In this document: piece after piece, positions 1-9,015 of the stretch
Numbering within the stretch: position 1 is the stretch's first letter
Layout of the letters: each line of letters opens with the position of its first letter
Assembly: GCF_035930445.1 (NCBI RefSeq)
Contig: NZ_CP142394.1
Coordinates: 653,501-717,500 of the forward strand
Origin: Sphingopyxis chilensis
GTDB lineage: Bacteria; Pseudomonadota; Alphaproteobacteria; Sphingomonadales; Sphingomonadaceae
Length of the DNA: 64,000 nucleotides
Direction: 5' to 3'
Notes under the pieces: model-generated
What the model was told of the DNA's origin: nothing
The model's input: only the letters and a program-made list of their open reading frames with translations
Database searches by the model: none
Translations under genes and position numbers: made by a program

Positions 1-371
1 GCCGCGCCGAACGCCATATGGAAAAGGGCCGCGTCGTGATTTTCGCCGCGGGCGTCGGTGCGCCTTATTTCACCACCGACAGCGGCGCGGCGCTGCGCGC
101 CGCCGAGATGAAGTGCGACGCGCTCTTGAAGGGCACCAGCGTCGACGGCGTCTATAACGCCGACCCCAAAAAGGACCCGAGCGCGGTCCGCTACGATACG
201 CTCAGCTATGACCGCGTGCTCGCCGACAATCTGAAGGTGATGGACGCGAGCGCGGTGGCGCTCTGCCGCGACAATCATATCCCGATCGTCGTGTTCAATA
301 TCCGCGAGCCCGGAAATCTGGCGCGCGTGCTGGCGGGCGAGGGCGTTTCGACCGTCGTCGGCGACGCCTGA
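1..371 (+). CDS. pyrH: UMP kinase, C-terminal part (runs off left edge)
   Basis: This is the 3' end of a gene whose start lies outside the window; the reading frame is open from base 3. UMP kinase phosphorylates UMP to UDP in cytosolic pyrimidine synthesis. The visible residues include the family block [20 protein letters not shown], which forms part of the nucleotide-binding core, followed by the [13 protein letters not shown] segment typical of bacterial PyrH. The Met at base 18 is internal: conserved sequence (RAERH) continues upstream of it, so it should not be taken as the start. It lies 21 bases before frr, the usual bacterial pyrH-frr order. Confidence 0.95.
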   Translation, partial: RAERHMEKGRVVIFAAGVGAPYFTTDSGAALRAAEMKCDALLKGTSVDGVYNADPKKDPSAVRYDTLSYDRVLADNLKVMDASAVALCRDNHIPIVVFNIREPGNLARVLAGEGVSTVVGDA

Positions 372-392
372 GAAGAATGAGAGGAAAGACAG

Positions 393-947
393 ATGGCGAA
401 ATATGACAAGGCCGACCTCGAACGCCGCATGCACGGCGCGGTCGAAGCATTGAAGAGCGACCTTTCGGGTCTGCGTACCGGTCGCGCGCACACGGCGCTG
501 CTCGATCCCGTGACGGTCGAGGTTTACGGCAGTCATATGCCGCTGAACCAGGTCGCCTCGGTCAGCGCGCCCGAACCGCGCATGCTGTCGGTGCAGGTAT
601 GGGACAAGTCGAACGTCGGCCCGGTCGACAAGGCGATCCGCTCGGCAGGCCTCGGGCTCAACCCGATCGTCGACGGCCAGATGCTGCGCCTGCCGATCCC
701 CGAAATGACGCAGGAACGCCGCAAGGAATTGTCGAAGCTCGCCGGCCAATATGCCGAAAAGGCGCGCGTCGCGGTGCGCAACGTCCGCCGCGACGGGATG
801 GACAATCTCAAGGCCGACGAAAACAAGAAGGAAATCAGCGAGGACGAGCGCAAGCGCGCCGAAACCGACGTCCAGAAGCTGACCGACAGCACGATCGCCG
901 AAATCGATGCCGCCGCGACCGCCAAGGAAAAGGAAATCCTCGGCTAG
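393..947 (+). CDS. frr: Ribosome recycling factor
   Basis: A 184-residue protein, the normal length for RRF, which with EF-G splits post-termination ribosomes. It starts [20 protein letters not shown] and carries the conserved [20 protein letters not shown] block near residues 27-46 and a long helical C-terminal half rich in Lys and Glu ([16 protein letters not shown]). A purine-rich ribosome site (gagaggaaag) precedes the ATG. It is followed not directly by uppS but by an inverted-repeat element. Confidence 0.97.
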   Translation: MAKYDKADLERRMHGAVEALKSDLSGLRTGRAHTALLDPVTVEVYGSHMPLNQVASVSAPEPRMLSVQVWDKSNVGPVDKAIRSAGLGLNPIVDGQMLRLPIPEMTQERRKELSKLAGQYAEKARVAVRNVRRDGMDNLKADENKKEISEDERKRAETDVQKLTDSTIAEIDAAATAKEKEILG

Positions 948-980
948 TGCTTCAGGGCGCCCATCTCTCTTCCGCTCGTG

Positions 981-1044
981 TCGAGCGAAGTCGAGACACC
1001 CATCGGACTGGAGCAAGGCCGGGGGGCATCTCGACTTCGCTCGA
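981..1044. repeat. 16-bp perfect inverted repeat between frr and uppS
   Basis: TCGAGCGAAGTCGAGA at 981-996 is exactly reversed and complemented at 1029-1044 (TCTCGACTTCGCTCGA), with a 32-base spacer. I recall similar 'ctcgacttcgctcga' units as dispersed repeats in sphingomonad genomes, but no second copy is visible in this window. The long open frame of uppS reads through it from an ATG at 978. Confidence 0.75.
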
Positions 1045-1070
1045 TGCGACCGGATTTTGAGGTTTTTCCT

Positions 1071-1757
1071 GTGACGGTTTCGGACCACGGCGCGCGCCAT
1101 GTCGCCATCATCATGGACGGCAACGGCCGCTGGGCGAAGAAGCGCCTCCTGCCTCGCGTCGCCGGGCACAAGGCGGGGGTCGAGGCAGTGCGCACGATCG
1201 TGCACGCCGCGGGCGACCTCGGCATCGAGGCGATGACGCTCTATGCCTTCAGCTCCGAAAACTGGAAGCGGCCCGAAGAGGAAGTCAGCGATCTGATGGG
1301 GCTGATGAAGCGCTTCATCCTCTCCGATCTCGACGAATTCGCCGCGAACGATGTGAAGCTGAAGGTCATCGGCAACTGGCGCGCGCTCGCGCCCGACGTT
1401 GTCGCGCTCATCGAAAATGCGCTTGAGCGTACCGCGGGCAACAAGCGCACGACGCTTGCGGTCGCGCTCAACTATGGCGCGCAGGACGAGCTGGTGCGCG
1501 CGGCGAACGCCGCCGCGGCGCAGGGCGGGATCACCGCCGAGGCGATCGAGGCGAACCTCGACACCGCCGACATGCCGCCGCTCGACCTGCTCATCCGCAC
1601 CTCGGGCGAGGTGCGGCTGTCGAACTTCCTGCTCTGGCAGTCGGCCTATGCCGAACTCTATTTCACCGACATCTTGTGGCCGGACTTCAAGCCGGCCGAT
1701 CTGAAAGCGGCGCTCGACCATTTCGCGCGTCGCGATCGCCGTTACGGGGGACTTTAA
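1071..1757 (+). CDS. uppS: Undecaprenyl diphosphate synthase (isoprenyl transferase)
   Basis: Makes the C55 lipid carrier for cell-wall synthesis from farnesyl-PP and isopentenyl-PP. The catalytic loop IIMDGNGRWAKKR is near the N-terminus and the C-terminal block RTSGEVRLSNFLLWQSAYAE plus TDILWPDFK is diagnostic. The frame is open from an ATG at 978, but that start would translate the inverted repeat (SSEVETPIG), which no homologue should need. I chose the GTG at 1071, which has tgagg 8 bases upstream and leaves about 15 residues before the Asp-Gly-Asn motif, as in relatives. The ATG at 1044 remains an alternative. It is followed after 4 bases by cdsA. Confidence 0.93.
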   Translation: MTVSDHGARHVAIIMDGNGRWAKKRLLPRVAGHKAGVEAVRTIVHAAGDLGIEAMTLYAFSSENWKRPEEEVSDLMGLMKRFILSDLDEFAANDVKLKVIGNWRALAPDVVALIENALERTAGNKRTTLAVALNYGAQDELVRAANAAAAQGGITAEAIEANLDTADMPPLDLLIRTSGEVRLSNFLLWQSAYAELYFTDILWPDFKPADLKAALDHFARRDRRYGGL

Positions 1758-1761
1758 GGGC

Positions 1762-2439
1762 ATGGTGACAGCGGTGAAATCGGATCTCTGGGTGCGGGCC
1801 GGGTCGGCGATCATATTGTTCGCGATTGCGGGCGCCGCGCTGTGGTTCGGCGGCATCGCCTTCGGCCTGCTGCTGCTGATCGGCGGTGCGCTCGTGCTCG
1901 TCGAATGGTTCCAGCTTGTGAAGCGCATGACGCTCGGTGGCGGGGGCAAGGCCGCGCTCAACATTCTCGGCCCGATCCTCGTCGTCGGCGCGATGGCCGG
2001 GCTCTGGTTCGTCCGCGATCATCTGGGCATGACGGCGGCGCTGTGGGTGTTCGGGATGGTCTGGGCGACCGATATCGGCGCCTATTTCGCTGGCCGTGCC
2101 TTCGGCGGCGCGCGCCTGGCACCGAAAATCAGCCCGTCGAAGACCTGGTCGGGGCTGGTCGGCGGGATGGTTGCTGCCTTGATCGCCAGCGCGACGATCG
2201 GCGACCGCGCAGGGATCATCGGCGTGCCGCTGTGGATCGGCCTTTTCATGGGGCTGCTTGCGCAGCTCGGCGACCTTGGCGAAAGCTGGATGAAGCGCCG
2301 CGCGGGGGTCAAGGATTCGGGCAAGCTCATTCCCGGGCACGGCGGGCTGTTCGACCGCGTCGATGGCGTGCTGCCGGTGGCGCTGCTGCTCGGCGGGCTG
2401 GCCTTCGTCGGCCAGATCGCCGTGCGGGCGGCGGGCTGA
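1762..2439 (+). CDS. cdsA: Phosphatidate cytidylyltransferase
   Basis: An integral membrane enzyme that makes CDP-diacylglycerol from CTP and phosphatidate. The 225 residues contain several hydrophobic helices and the family signature region in the C-terminal half: KISPSKTWSGLVGG and then KDSGKLIPGHGGLFDRVDG, with the conserved Ser-Lys-Thr and Asp-Arg-x-Asp. It starts 4 bases after the uppS stop and ends 1 base before dxr, so it belongs to the same transcription unit. Confidence 0.95.
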   Translation: MVTAVKSDLWVRAGSAIILFAIAGAALWFGGIAFGLLLLIGGALVLVEWFQLVKRMTLGGGGKAALNILGPILVVGAMAGLWFVRDHLGMTAALWVFGMVWATDIGAYFAGRAFGGARLAPKISPSKTWSGLVGGMVAALIASATIGDRAGIIGVPLWIGLFMGLLAQLGDLGESWMKRRAGVKDSGKLIPGHGGLFDRVDGVLPVALLLGGLAFVGQIAVRAAG

Positions 2440-2440
2440 A

Positions 2441-3607
2441 ATGGCGCAGCGCCGCCTCTCGCTGTTCGGCGCAACGGGGTCGGTCGGGCGATCGACCCTC
2501 GATCTCGTCCGCCGCGATGGCGAGGCGTGGCGCGTCACCGTGCTCACGGCCAATTGCGACGTCGGGGAACTTGCGAAGCTTGCAAGGGAATTTCGTCCCG
2601 ACCTTGCGGTTGTCGCCGACGAAAGCTGTCACGACGCGCTGAGGCAAGCGCTCGCCGGAACCGGTATCGAAACCGCCGCCGGATCCGCAGCGCTCGTCGA
2701 GGCGGCGCAGCGACCCACCGACCTCGTCCTCGCGGCGATCGTCGGCACCGCTGGCCTCGCCCCCACGATGGCGGCGCTGGCGGCGGGGCACGACGTCGCG
2801 CTCGCCAACAAGGAAGCGCTGGTCTCGGCGGGCGAGCTGATGACCGCTGCGGCGCGCGCATCGGGCGCGACGATCCTGCCGGTCGATAGCGAGCATAATG
2901 CGATTTTCCAGTGCCTCGCGGGCGGGCGCATCGACCAGGTGCGCCGTATCATCCTGACCGCGAGCGGCGGCCCCTTCCGCACGATGAGCGCCGCCGACAT
3001 GGCCGCCGTCACCCCGGCGCAGGCGGTCGCGCATCCGAATTGGTCGATGGGGGCCAAGATCAGCGTCGATTCGGCGACGATGATGAACAAGGGCCTCGAA
3101 TTGATCGAGGCGCACCACCTCTTCCCCGTCGGGCTCGATCGCATCGAAATCCTCGTCCACCCGCAGTCGGTGATCCACAGCCTCGTCGAATATATCGACT
3201 GCTCGACGCTCGCGCAGCTTGGTTCGCCCGACATGCGCATCCCGATCGCGAGCGCGCTCGCCTGGCCGCAGCGGATGGCGACGCCGTGCGCCCCGCTCGA
3301 CCTCGCGACCATATCGCGGCTCGATTTCGAGGCGCCCGACGAGGTGCGCTTTCCCGCGACCGCGCTCTGCCGCGCCGCGATCGCCGAGGGCGGCGCGCGA
3401 CCTGCGCAACTCAACGCCGCGAACGAGGTGGCCGTCGCCGCCTTCCTTGCCGGCCGGATTTCCTTCCCCGCGATCGTCGATACGGTGCGCCGGGTCATCG
3501 ATGCTGAGGCGCCGGCCGTGCCCGCATCGCTTCAGGACATATTCAGCGTCGATGCCGCATCCCGTGCGGCCGCGCAGCATTTTGTGGACCAATTAGAACA
3601 TGCTTGA
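2441..3607 (+). CDS. dxr: 1-deoxy-D-xylulose 5-phosphate reductoisomerase
   Basis: Second enzyme of the MEP isoprenoid pathway, making MEP with NADPH. The N-terminus after the chosen ATG is MAQRRLSLFGATGSVGRSTL, whose GATGSVG is the NADPH-binding loop. The metal/substrate region PVDSEHNAIFQCL and the flexible-loop region with NWSMGAKISVDSATMMNKGLE follow. The 388-residue length fits the family. The open frame extends 78 bases upstream, but that part overlaps cdsA and lacks similarity. Dxr overlaps rseP by 8 bases (ATGCTTGA). Confidence 0.96.
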   Translation: MAQRRLSLFGATGSVGRSTLDLVRRDGEAWRVTVLTANCDVGELAKLAREFRPDLAVVADESCHDALRQALAGTGIETAAGSAALVEAAQRPTDLVLAAIVGTAGLAPTMAALAAGHDVALANKEALVSAGELMTAAARASGATILPVDSEHNAIFQCLAGGRIDQVRRIILTASGGPFRTMSAADMAAVTPAQAVAHPNWSMGAKISVDSATMMNKGLELIEAHHLFPVGLDRIEILVHPQSVIHSLVEYIDCSTLAQLGSPDMRIPIASALAWPQRMATPCAPLDLATISRLDFEAPDEVRFPATALCRAAIAEGGARPAQLNAANEVAVAAFLAGRISFPAIVDTVRRVIDAEAPAVPASLQDIFSVDAASRAAAQHFVDQLEHA

Positions 3608-4733
3608 GACCCCGGGTTTCGCCTTCACGGTTCTGGCCTTCCTGCTCGTGCTCGGGCCGCTCGTCTTCGTGCACGAATATGGCCATTATATCGTCGGTCG
3701 CTGGTGCGGGGTGAAGGCTGATACCTTCTCGATCGGCTTCGGTCGCCGCATCCTCGGCTGGACCGACAAGCGCGGCACCGAGTGGAAGATCGGTTGGTTG
3801 CCGCTCGGCGGCTATGTCCAGTTCGCGGGCGACCGCGACGCCGTCAGCCAGCCCGACGCGAACTGGCAGGCGTTGCCGGCCGAACAGAAGTCGCACACCT
3901 TTCCCGCGCAGCCGGTGTGGAAGCGCTCGGCGATCGTCGCGGCGGGGCCGGTCACCAATTTCCTGTTCGCGATCCTGATTCTCGCCAGTTTTGCGTGGAT
4001 CGGCGGCAAGCCGGTCACGCCGCCCGTCGCCGGCGGGATCGAGGCAGGGTCGGCCGCCGCTGCCGCGGGGCTGCGCGCGGGCGACCGGATCGTCACGATC
4101 GACGGGCGGTCGATCGAGACCTTTGGCGATATCCCGCTGGCGGTGGCGCACCGTCCCGGCGAGGCGCTGCAGGTCCGCGTGCTGCGCGCGGGAAGCGAGC
4201 GCGCGGTCGAGCTGACCCCGCGGCTGGTCAAGGAAAAGGATCCGTTCGGCAAGGAATATGAACGCGCGATCCTTGGTCTCGCGCCGCCCGCACCGCAATT
4301 GCAGCCGGTGTCGCTGCTCGAAGCGCCCGCGGTCGGGCTGCACCAGACCTGGCAGATCGTCCGGCAGACCGGCGAAGTGCTCGGCCAGTTCCTCACCGGC
4401 CGCCGCTCGATCAAGGATATGAACGGGCCGGTCAAGATCGCGGAGATTTCGGGGCAGGCTGCGACGCTCGGGCTTGCCTCGCTCATATTCTTTATCGCCC
4501 TGATTTCCATCAATCTGGGGTTCATCAATCTCTTGCCATTGCCGATGCTCGATGGTGGTCATTTGCTATTCTACGCCTATGAAGCAGTCCGCCGGCGCCC
4601 TGCGCCGCTGCAGGTGCAGGAATGGGCGTTTCGTTTCGGCTTCGCGGCGGTCGCGACGCTGATGCTGGTCGTAACTTTCAACGATTTGGGCTCATTGGGC
4701 CTGTGGGACCGGATCGCGCGCTTGATTGGCTAG
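3600..4733 (+). CDS. rseP: Site-2 metalloprotease RseP
   Basis: An intramembrane zinc protease of the envelope-stress (sigma-E type) pathway. HEYGH at residues 25-29 gives the zinc ligands His25 and His29 and catalytic Glu26 in the first membrane helix. A PDZ domain occupies roughly residues 140-220 (GSAAAAAGLRAGDRIVTIDG), and the C-terminal LPMLDGGHL motif carries the third ligand, Asp. Length 377. It sits between dxr and bamA, the usual proteobacterial order. Confidence 0.95.
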   Translation: MLETPGFAFTVLAFLLVLGPLVFVHEYGHYIVGRWCGVKADTFSIGFGRRILGWTDKRGTEWKIGWLPLGGYVQFAGDRDAVSQPDANWQALPAEQKSHTFPAQPVWKRSAIVAAGPVTNFLFAILILASFAWIGGKPVTPPVAGGIEAGSAAAAAGLRAGDRIVTIDGRSIETFGDIPLAVAHRPGEALQVRVLRAGSERAVELTPRLVKEKDPFGKEYERAILGLAPPAPQLQPVSLLEAPAVGLHQTWQIVRQTGEVLGQFLTGRRSIKDMNGPVKIAEISGQAATLGLASLIFFIALISINLGFINLLPLPMLDGGHLLFYAYEAVRRRPAPLQVQEWAFRFGFAAVATLMLVVTFNDLGSLGLWDRIARLIG

Positions 4734-4806
4734 CGAGTCTGGGGCAGGGAGTGGCGCGCGAGCCCGCGGTCAGGCGGGTTTGTCGCTTTTGAGTTATTTT
4801 TTCGGG

Positions 4807-7488
4807 ATGAACAGCGTGGCTTCACACAAATTTTCGGCGCGGACGCAGCTGTCGGTCGCTCTGTTGGCCGGCACGATGCTCGCGACGCCGCTGATGGCGC
4901 AGGAGGTTGCGCCGCCGCCCGTCCCCGCTCCGACCGTCCCGGCGCCCGCGCCCGAAGCGGTCCCGACCGCGACGACGGTCCAGTCGATCACCGTCGTCGG
5001 CAACCAGCGGCTCGAGGCGCAGACGATCCTTTCCTACCTGCGCCTGCGCGTCGGCCAGCAATATGACCGCGCGGTGCTCGACCAGGCGCTGAAGGATCTC
5101 GCCGCGACCGAGCTGTTCAAGGATTTCCAGATCACCGACAACAATGGTGCGCTGACGATCCAGGTTACCGAAAACCCGGTGATCAATCGCGTGATCCTGG
5201 AGGGCAACAAGCGCCTGAAGGACGACAAAATCCGTCCCGAGATCAAGCTCGCGCCGCGCCAGATCTTCACGCGCTCCAAGGTGCGCGCGGACGTTGCGCG
5301 CATCATCGAGCTTTACAAGCGGCAGGGCCGCTTCGCGGCGACGGTCGAACCCAAGATGGTGTCGCTCGACCAGAACCGCGTCGATGTCGTGTTCGAGATC
5401 AACGAGGGTCCGAAGTCGAAGGTCCGCCAGATCAACATCATCGGCAACGAGAAGTTCAGCGACGGCGACCTCAAGGACGAGATGGCGACGAAGGAGACAG
5501 GGCTGCTGACGATCCTGTCGTCGAACACCAGCTACGATCCCGACCGCCTCGCTTATGACCAGCAGAAGGTGCGCCTTTTCTACCTGACCAACGGCTATGC
5601 CGATTTCCGCGTCATTTCGGCGGTGGCGGAGCTGACGAGCAACAAGCAGGACTTCATCATCACCTATGTCGTCGAGGAGGGCGAACGCTACAAGTTCGGC
5701 GACGTCGACGTGCAGAGCGAAATCCGCGACTTCCAGCCCGAGATGCTGAAGAAGCTGCTGCCGATGAAGACCGGCGACTGGTATGACGCCAAGCTGGTCG
5801 AGGACACGGTCGAAAGCCTCAGCGAGACCGCGGGCCTGTTCGGCTACGCCTTTGCCGACATCAATCCCGAGTTCCGCCGCAACCCCGACGACCGGACGAT
5901 GGCGATCACCTTCAACGTCGGCGAAAGCCCGCGTACCTATGTCGAGCGCATCGACGTCAACGGCAACACGCTGACCCATGACAAGGTGGTTCGCCGCGAA
6001 TTCCGCCTGAACGAAGGCGACGCCTTCAACAGCTTCGGCGTCAAGCGCACCGAGAATCGCATCAACAGCCTCGGTTATTTCCAGGAAAATCTGGAGATCG
6101 AGCGCAAGGAAGGCAGCGCGCCCGACCGCATCATCCTCGAAACCAATGTCGAGGAAAAGCCCACCGGCGAACTCTCGCTCTCGGCCGGTTTCTCGTCGAT
6201 CGAGAATTTCCTGCTCCAGGCCTCGATCCGTCAGCGCAACTTCCGCGGCCTCGGCCAGCAACTGCAAGCCTCGGTCAACTATTCGAGCTATTCGAAGTCG
6301 ATCGAGCTCGGCTTTACCGAACCCTATCTGTTCGACCGCAACATCTCGATCGGCGGCAGCGTCTATCGCCGCGACCTCAATTCGTTCAACTTCATCGACA
6401 ATGATCGCCGCACGACCTTCGAACAGGTCACGACCGGCGCGCAGGTCAACGTCGGCGTGCCGCTGACCGAATTCATGTCCTTCTTTGGCCGCTACAGCAT
6501 CAATTTCGACGATGTGACGCTCGACAGGTCGATCTATTATTTCGGCGACGAATGCGACCCGCTCGTCGCCGGCCGTTATCTGTGCGACGCGATCGGCAAC
6601 CGCACGACGTCGCTGCTCGGCTACACGCTCGCCTATGACGACCGCGACAATCGCATTCGTCCGACGCGCGGCCAGTCGCTGTCCTTGAGCCAGGACTTCG
6701 CGGGGCTCGGCGGCAGCGTCAAATATGTTCGCACGCGCCTTGCGGGCACCAAACACTTCAATCTCGGCAGCCGCTTCATCCTCAACATCTCGGCCGAGGG
6801 GGGCTATATCTACCCGTTCGGCGGGCGCCCGACCCCGACCAGCGACAAGGTCCGCCTGACCGACCGCTTCTTCCTCGGCGAACCGCAGATGCGCGGCTTC
6901 GACATTCGCGGCATCGGTCCGCGCGTCATCCGCTATGCCGCGACCTATGATCCGCTCAATCCGGTGATCGACACCAGCAACGACAACCGTGGCCAGATCG
7001 ACGATGCGCTCGGCGGGCGCGCCTATTATCAGGGGCGGGTCGAACTCGATATCCCGCTCGGGACCGGCGCGAAGGAACTGGGGCTGCGGCCGTCGATCTT
7101 CCTCGACGTCGGGTCGGTGTTCAGCGTGAAGCGCCCGACGCTGACCACTCTCGACGATTTCCGCGATCCCGCCGACGGTTTCACGAAGTTCCTCTGCCGC
7201 AACGCAACGACGGGCGTCAGCCAGTTCGCGACCGAAACGACGACGACCACCGATGGGGTCACGACGGGAACCGGCCAGTACACGACCTGTCCGACGGGAT
7301 TCTCGTCGCTCGCGCCGTTCGAGGAACGCTTCTTCGGCGATACCTGGATGCCGCGCGTCTCGATCGGCGCCGGGGTCAACTGGAACTCTCCTTTCGGTCC
7401 CTTCCGGATCGACTTCGCTTACGCCCTTCGCAAAGAAGAGGGCGATGATACCAAACGCTTCTCATTCAATGTAGGAACCCAATTCTGA
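4807..7488 (+). CDS. bamA: Outer-membrane protein assembly factor BamA
   Basis: Core of the BAM complex, inserting beta-barrels into the outer membrane. With the ATG at 4807 the protein has 893 residues and a clean signal peptide (TQLSVALLAGTMLATPLMAQ), then a Pro-rich linker, five POTRA-like repeats to about residue 400 (first beginning TVQSITVVGNQRLEAQTI), and a C-terminal Omp85 barrel ending in the aromatic NVGTQF. An ATG at 4726 in the same frame overlaps the rseP end and would bury the signal peptide behind 27 residues, so I rejected it. The stop overlaps the skp start by one base. Confidence 0.95.
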   Translation: MNSVASHKFSARTQLSVALLAGTMLATPLMAQEVAPPPVPAPTVPAPAPEAVPTATTVQSITVVGNQRLEAQTILSYLRLRVGQQYDRAVLDQALKDLAATELFKDFQITDNNGALTIQVTENPVINRVILEGNKRLKDDKIRPEIKLAPRQIFTRSKVRADVARIIELYKRQGRFAATVEPKMVSLDQNRVDVVFEINEGPKSKVRQINIIGNEKFSDGDLKDEMATKETGLLTILSSNTSYDPDRLAYDQQKVRLFYLTNGYADFRVISAVAELTSNKQDFIITYVVEEGERYKFGDVDVQSEIRDFQPEMLKKLLPMKTGDWYDAKLVEDTVESLSETAGLFGYAFADINPEFRRNPDDRTMAITFNVGESPRTYVERIDVNGNTLTHDKVVRREFRLNEGDAFNSFGVKRTENRINSLGYFQENLEIERKEGSAPDRIILETNVEEKPTGELSLSAGFSSIENFLLQASIRQRNFRGLGQQLQASVNYSSYSKSIELGFTEPYLFDRNISIGGSVYRRDLNSFNFIDNDRRTTFEQVTTGAQVNVGVPLTEFMSFFGRYSINFDDVTLDRSIYYFGDECDPLVAGRYLCDAIGNRTTSLLGYTLAYDDRDNRIRPTRGQSLSLSQDFAGLGGSVKYVRTRLAGTKHFNLGSRFILNISAEGGYIYPFGGRPTPTSDKVRLTDRFFLGEPQMRGFDIRGIGPRVIRYAATYDPLNPVIDTSNDNRGQIDDALGGRAYYQGRVELDIPLGTGAKELGLRPSIFLDVGSVFSVKRPTLTTLDDFRDPADGFTKFLCRNATTGVSQFATETTTTTDGVTTGTGQYTTCPTGFSSLAPFEERFFGDTWMPRVSIGAGVNWNSPFGPFRIDFAYALRKEEGDDTKRFSFNVGTQF

Positions 7489-8177
7489 TGAAGAAAATTC
7501 TTGCCGCCTCCGCGCTGGCGATCGCCGCGCTGTCGGTTTCGCCCATCCTGTCGGCTCCCGCCCTCGCGCAGGCGAAGGGCGTCGGCGTCGCCGACGTCCG
7601 CGTCGCCGCCGCGCGTTCGAACGCCTTCCGCACCGCGTCGCAGCAGATCGAAACCACCTACAAGGCTCAGATCGACCAGCAGCAGTCGCGCGGTCAGACG
7701 CTGCAGGCTGAAATCAACGTGCTGATCGCGAAATATAACGAAGAGGCGAAAAAGACGCCGCAGAACCAGGCCGCGCTGCAGGCCGCCGCAAAGGCGGTGC
7801 AGGACAAGCGTCAGGCGGCGCAGACCGAACTCGGCCAGATCGGCGCGCCGGTCGACCTCGCCATCGCCTATGTCGAAGACCAGATCAGCGTTCGCATGAA
7901 CGAGGCGATCAAGGCCGCGATGACCGCGAAGAAGATCGACCTGCTGCTCAATCCCGATGCGGTTCTCGCGCGCGAAAACAATGTCGACATCACCGACGCG
8001 GTGGTGACCGAACTCAACCGCATCCTCCCGAGCGTTTCGATCGCGGTCCCCGCCGGCTACCAGCCCGGCCAGCTCGTCCAGCAGCGCAACCAGCAGCTGA
8101 TGGATGCGGCGCGCGCGTCGCAGGGAACGGCAACTCCGGCTCCGGCCCCGGCCGGCACCGCACCGACCACGCGCTGA
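7488..8177 (+). CDS. skp: OmpH/Skp family periplasmic chaperone
   Basis: A 229-residue periplasmic protein with a signal peptide ([19 protein letters not shown] ... ALA) followed by long Gln/Ala-rich helices matching the coiled-coil tentacles of Skp ([20 protein letters not shown]...), and a low-complexity Ala/Pro/Thr tail. Skp escorts unfolded porins to BamA, and the gene follows bamA with a one-base overlap. The family is divergent in sequence, but length, architecture and context agree. Confidence 0.9.
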   Translation: MKKILAASALAIAALSVSPILSAPALAQAKGVGVADVRVAAARSNAFRTASQQIETTYKAQIDQQQSRGQTLQAEINVLIAKYNEEAKKTPQNQAALQAAAKAVQDKRQAAQTELGQIGAPVDLAIAYVEDQISVRMNEAIKAAMTAKKIDLLLNPDAVLARENNVDITDAVVTELNRILPSVSIAVPAGYQPGQLVQQRNQQLMDAARASQGTATPAPAPAGTAPTTR

Positions 8178-8181
8178 TCCG

Positions 8182-8661
8182 ATGGCGGACGGGGAAAATG
8201 GGGCAGGGGAATTGGGCCCGGTGGATATCCGCCGGATCCTGACGCTGCTGCCGCACCGTTATCCGATGCTGCTCGTCGACCGGGTGGTTTCGATGGTGAA
8301 GGACACCTCGATCCACGCGGTCAAGGCGGTGACGATGAACGAGCCCTTTTTTCAGGGCCATTTCCCCGGCCGGCCGATCATGCCTGGCGTCCTCATCGTC
8401 GAGGCGCTGGCGCAGGCGGGTGGCATTCTCGCGGTCGAATCGCTGGGCCTCGGCGGCTCGGCCAAGCTTGTCTATTTCATGGGCATCGACGGGGTGAAGT
8501 TCCGCAAGCCCGTCGAACCCGGCGTCCTGCTCGACCTCCACGTCACCATACTTCAGGCAAAGCGGAATATCTGCAAGTTCGAAGGGCGGGCGATGCTGGA
8601 CGGCCAGCTGGCGACCGAATGCCAGTTCACCGCGATGATCGCCGATCCGCCGAGCGATTAA
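8182..8661 (+). CDS. fabZ: 3-hydroxyacyl-ACP dehydratase FabZ
   Basis: Dehydrates 3-hydroxyacyl-ACP in type II fatty-acid synthesis. [14 protein letters not shown] is at residues 22-35 and [20 protein letters not shown] supplies the catalytic His and Glu. I chose the ATG at 8182 (159 residues) over the ATG at 8104, because the upstream part lies inside the skp 3' end. Four bases separate it from skp. Confidence 0.95.
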   Translation: MADGENGAGELGPVDIRRILTLLPHRYPMLLVDRVVSMVKDTSIHAVKAVTMNEPFFQGHFPGRPIMPGVLIVEALAQAGGILAVESLGLGGSAKLVYFMGIDGVKFRKPVEPGVLLDLHVTILQAKRNICKFEGRAMLDGQLATECQFTAMIADPPSD

Positions 8662-8775
8662 GCACCACTTGCAAATTATGGCTTTCGCCGTTAGGGGACG
8701 CCGCTTCGCGGCCCCGGACGGGGAAGCATCGACTCACGCGGCTGGTCGGAAACCAGCGGCACAGGAGCATTTGAG

Positions 8776-9003
8776 ATGAAAAAAGACATTCACCCCGCGT
8801 ACCACATGATCACGGTCAAGATGACCGATGGTACCGAATATCAGACGCGCTCGACCTGGGGCAAAGAGGGCGATGTGATGACGCTCGAAATCGACCCCAC
8901 CGCGCACCCGGCCTGGACCGGCGGCACCGGACGCCTGCTCGACGCGGGTGGTCAGGTCGCGAAGTTCAACAAGCGCTTCGGCGGTCTCACCCTCAAGCGT
9001 TAA
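8776..9003 (+). CDS. rpmE: 50S ribosomal protein L31
   Basis: A 75-residue protein starting [20 protein letters not shown] and ending [14 protein letters not shown], the alphaproteobacterial L31 form. It has no cysteines, so it is the zinc-free (C-minus) type. It follows 114 non-coding bases after fabZ and has its own ribosome site (caggagcatttgag). It converges on glpK, with only 12 bases between the stops. Confidence 0.96.
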   Translation: MKKDIHPAYHMITVKMTDGTEYQTRSTWGKEGDVMTLEIDPTAHPAWTGGTGRLLDAGGQVAKFNKRFGGLTLKR

Positions 9004-9015
9004 TTCGCGTCCGGC

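Noticed and set aside
4726..4806. 27-residue N-terminal extension of BamA
   Set aside because: It overlaps rseP and would put the signal peptide in the interior of the protein.
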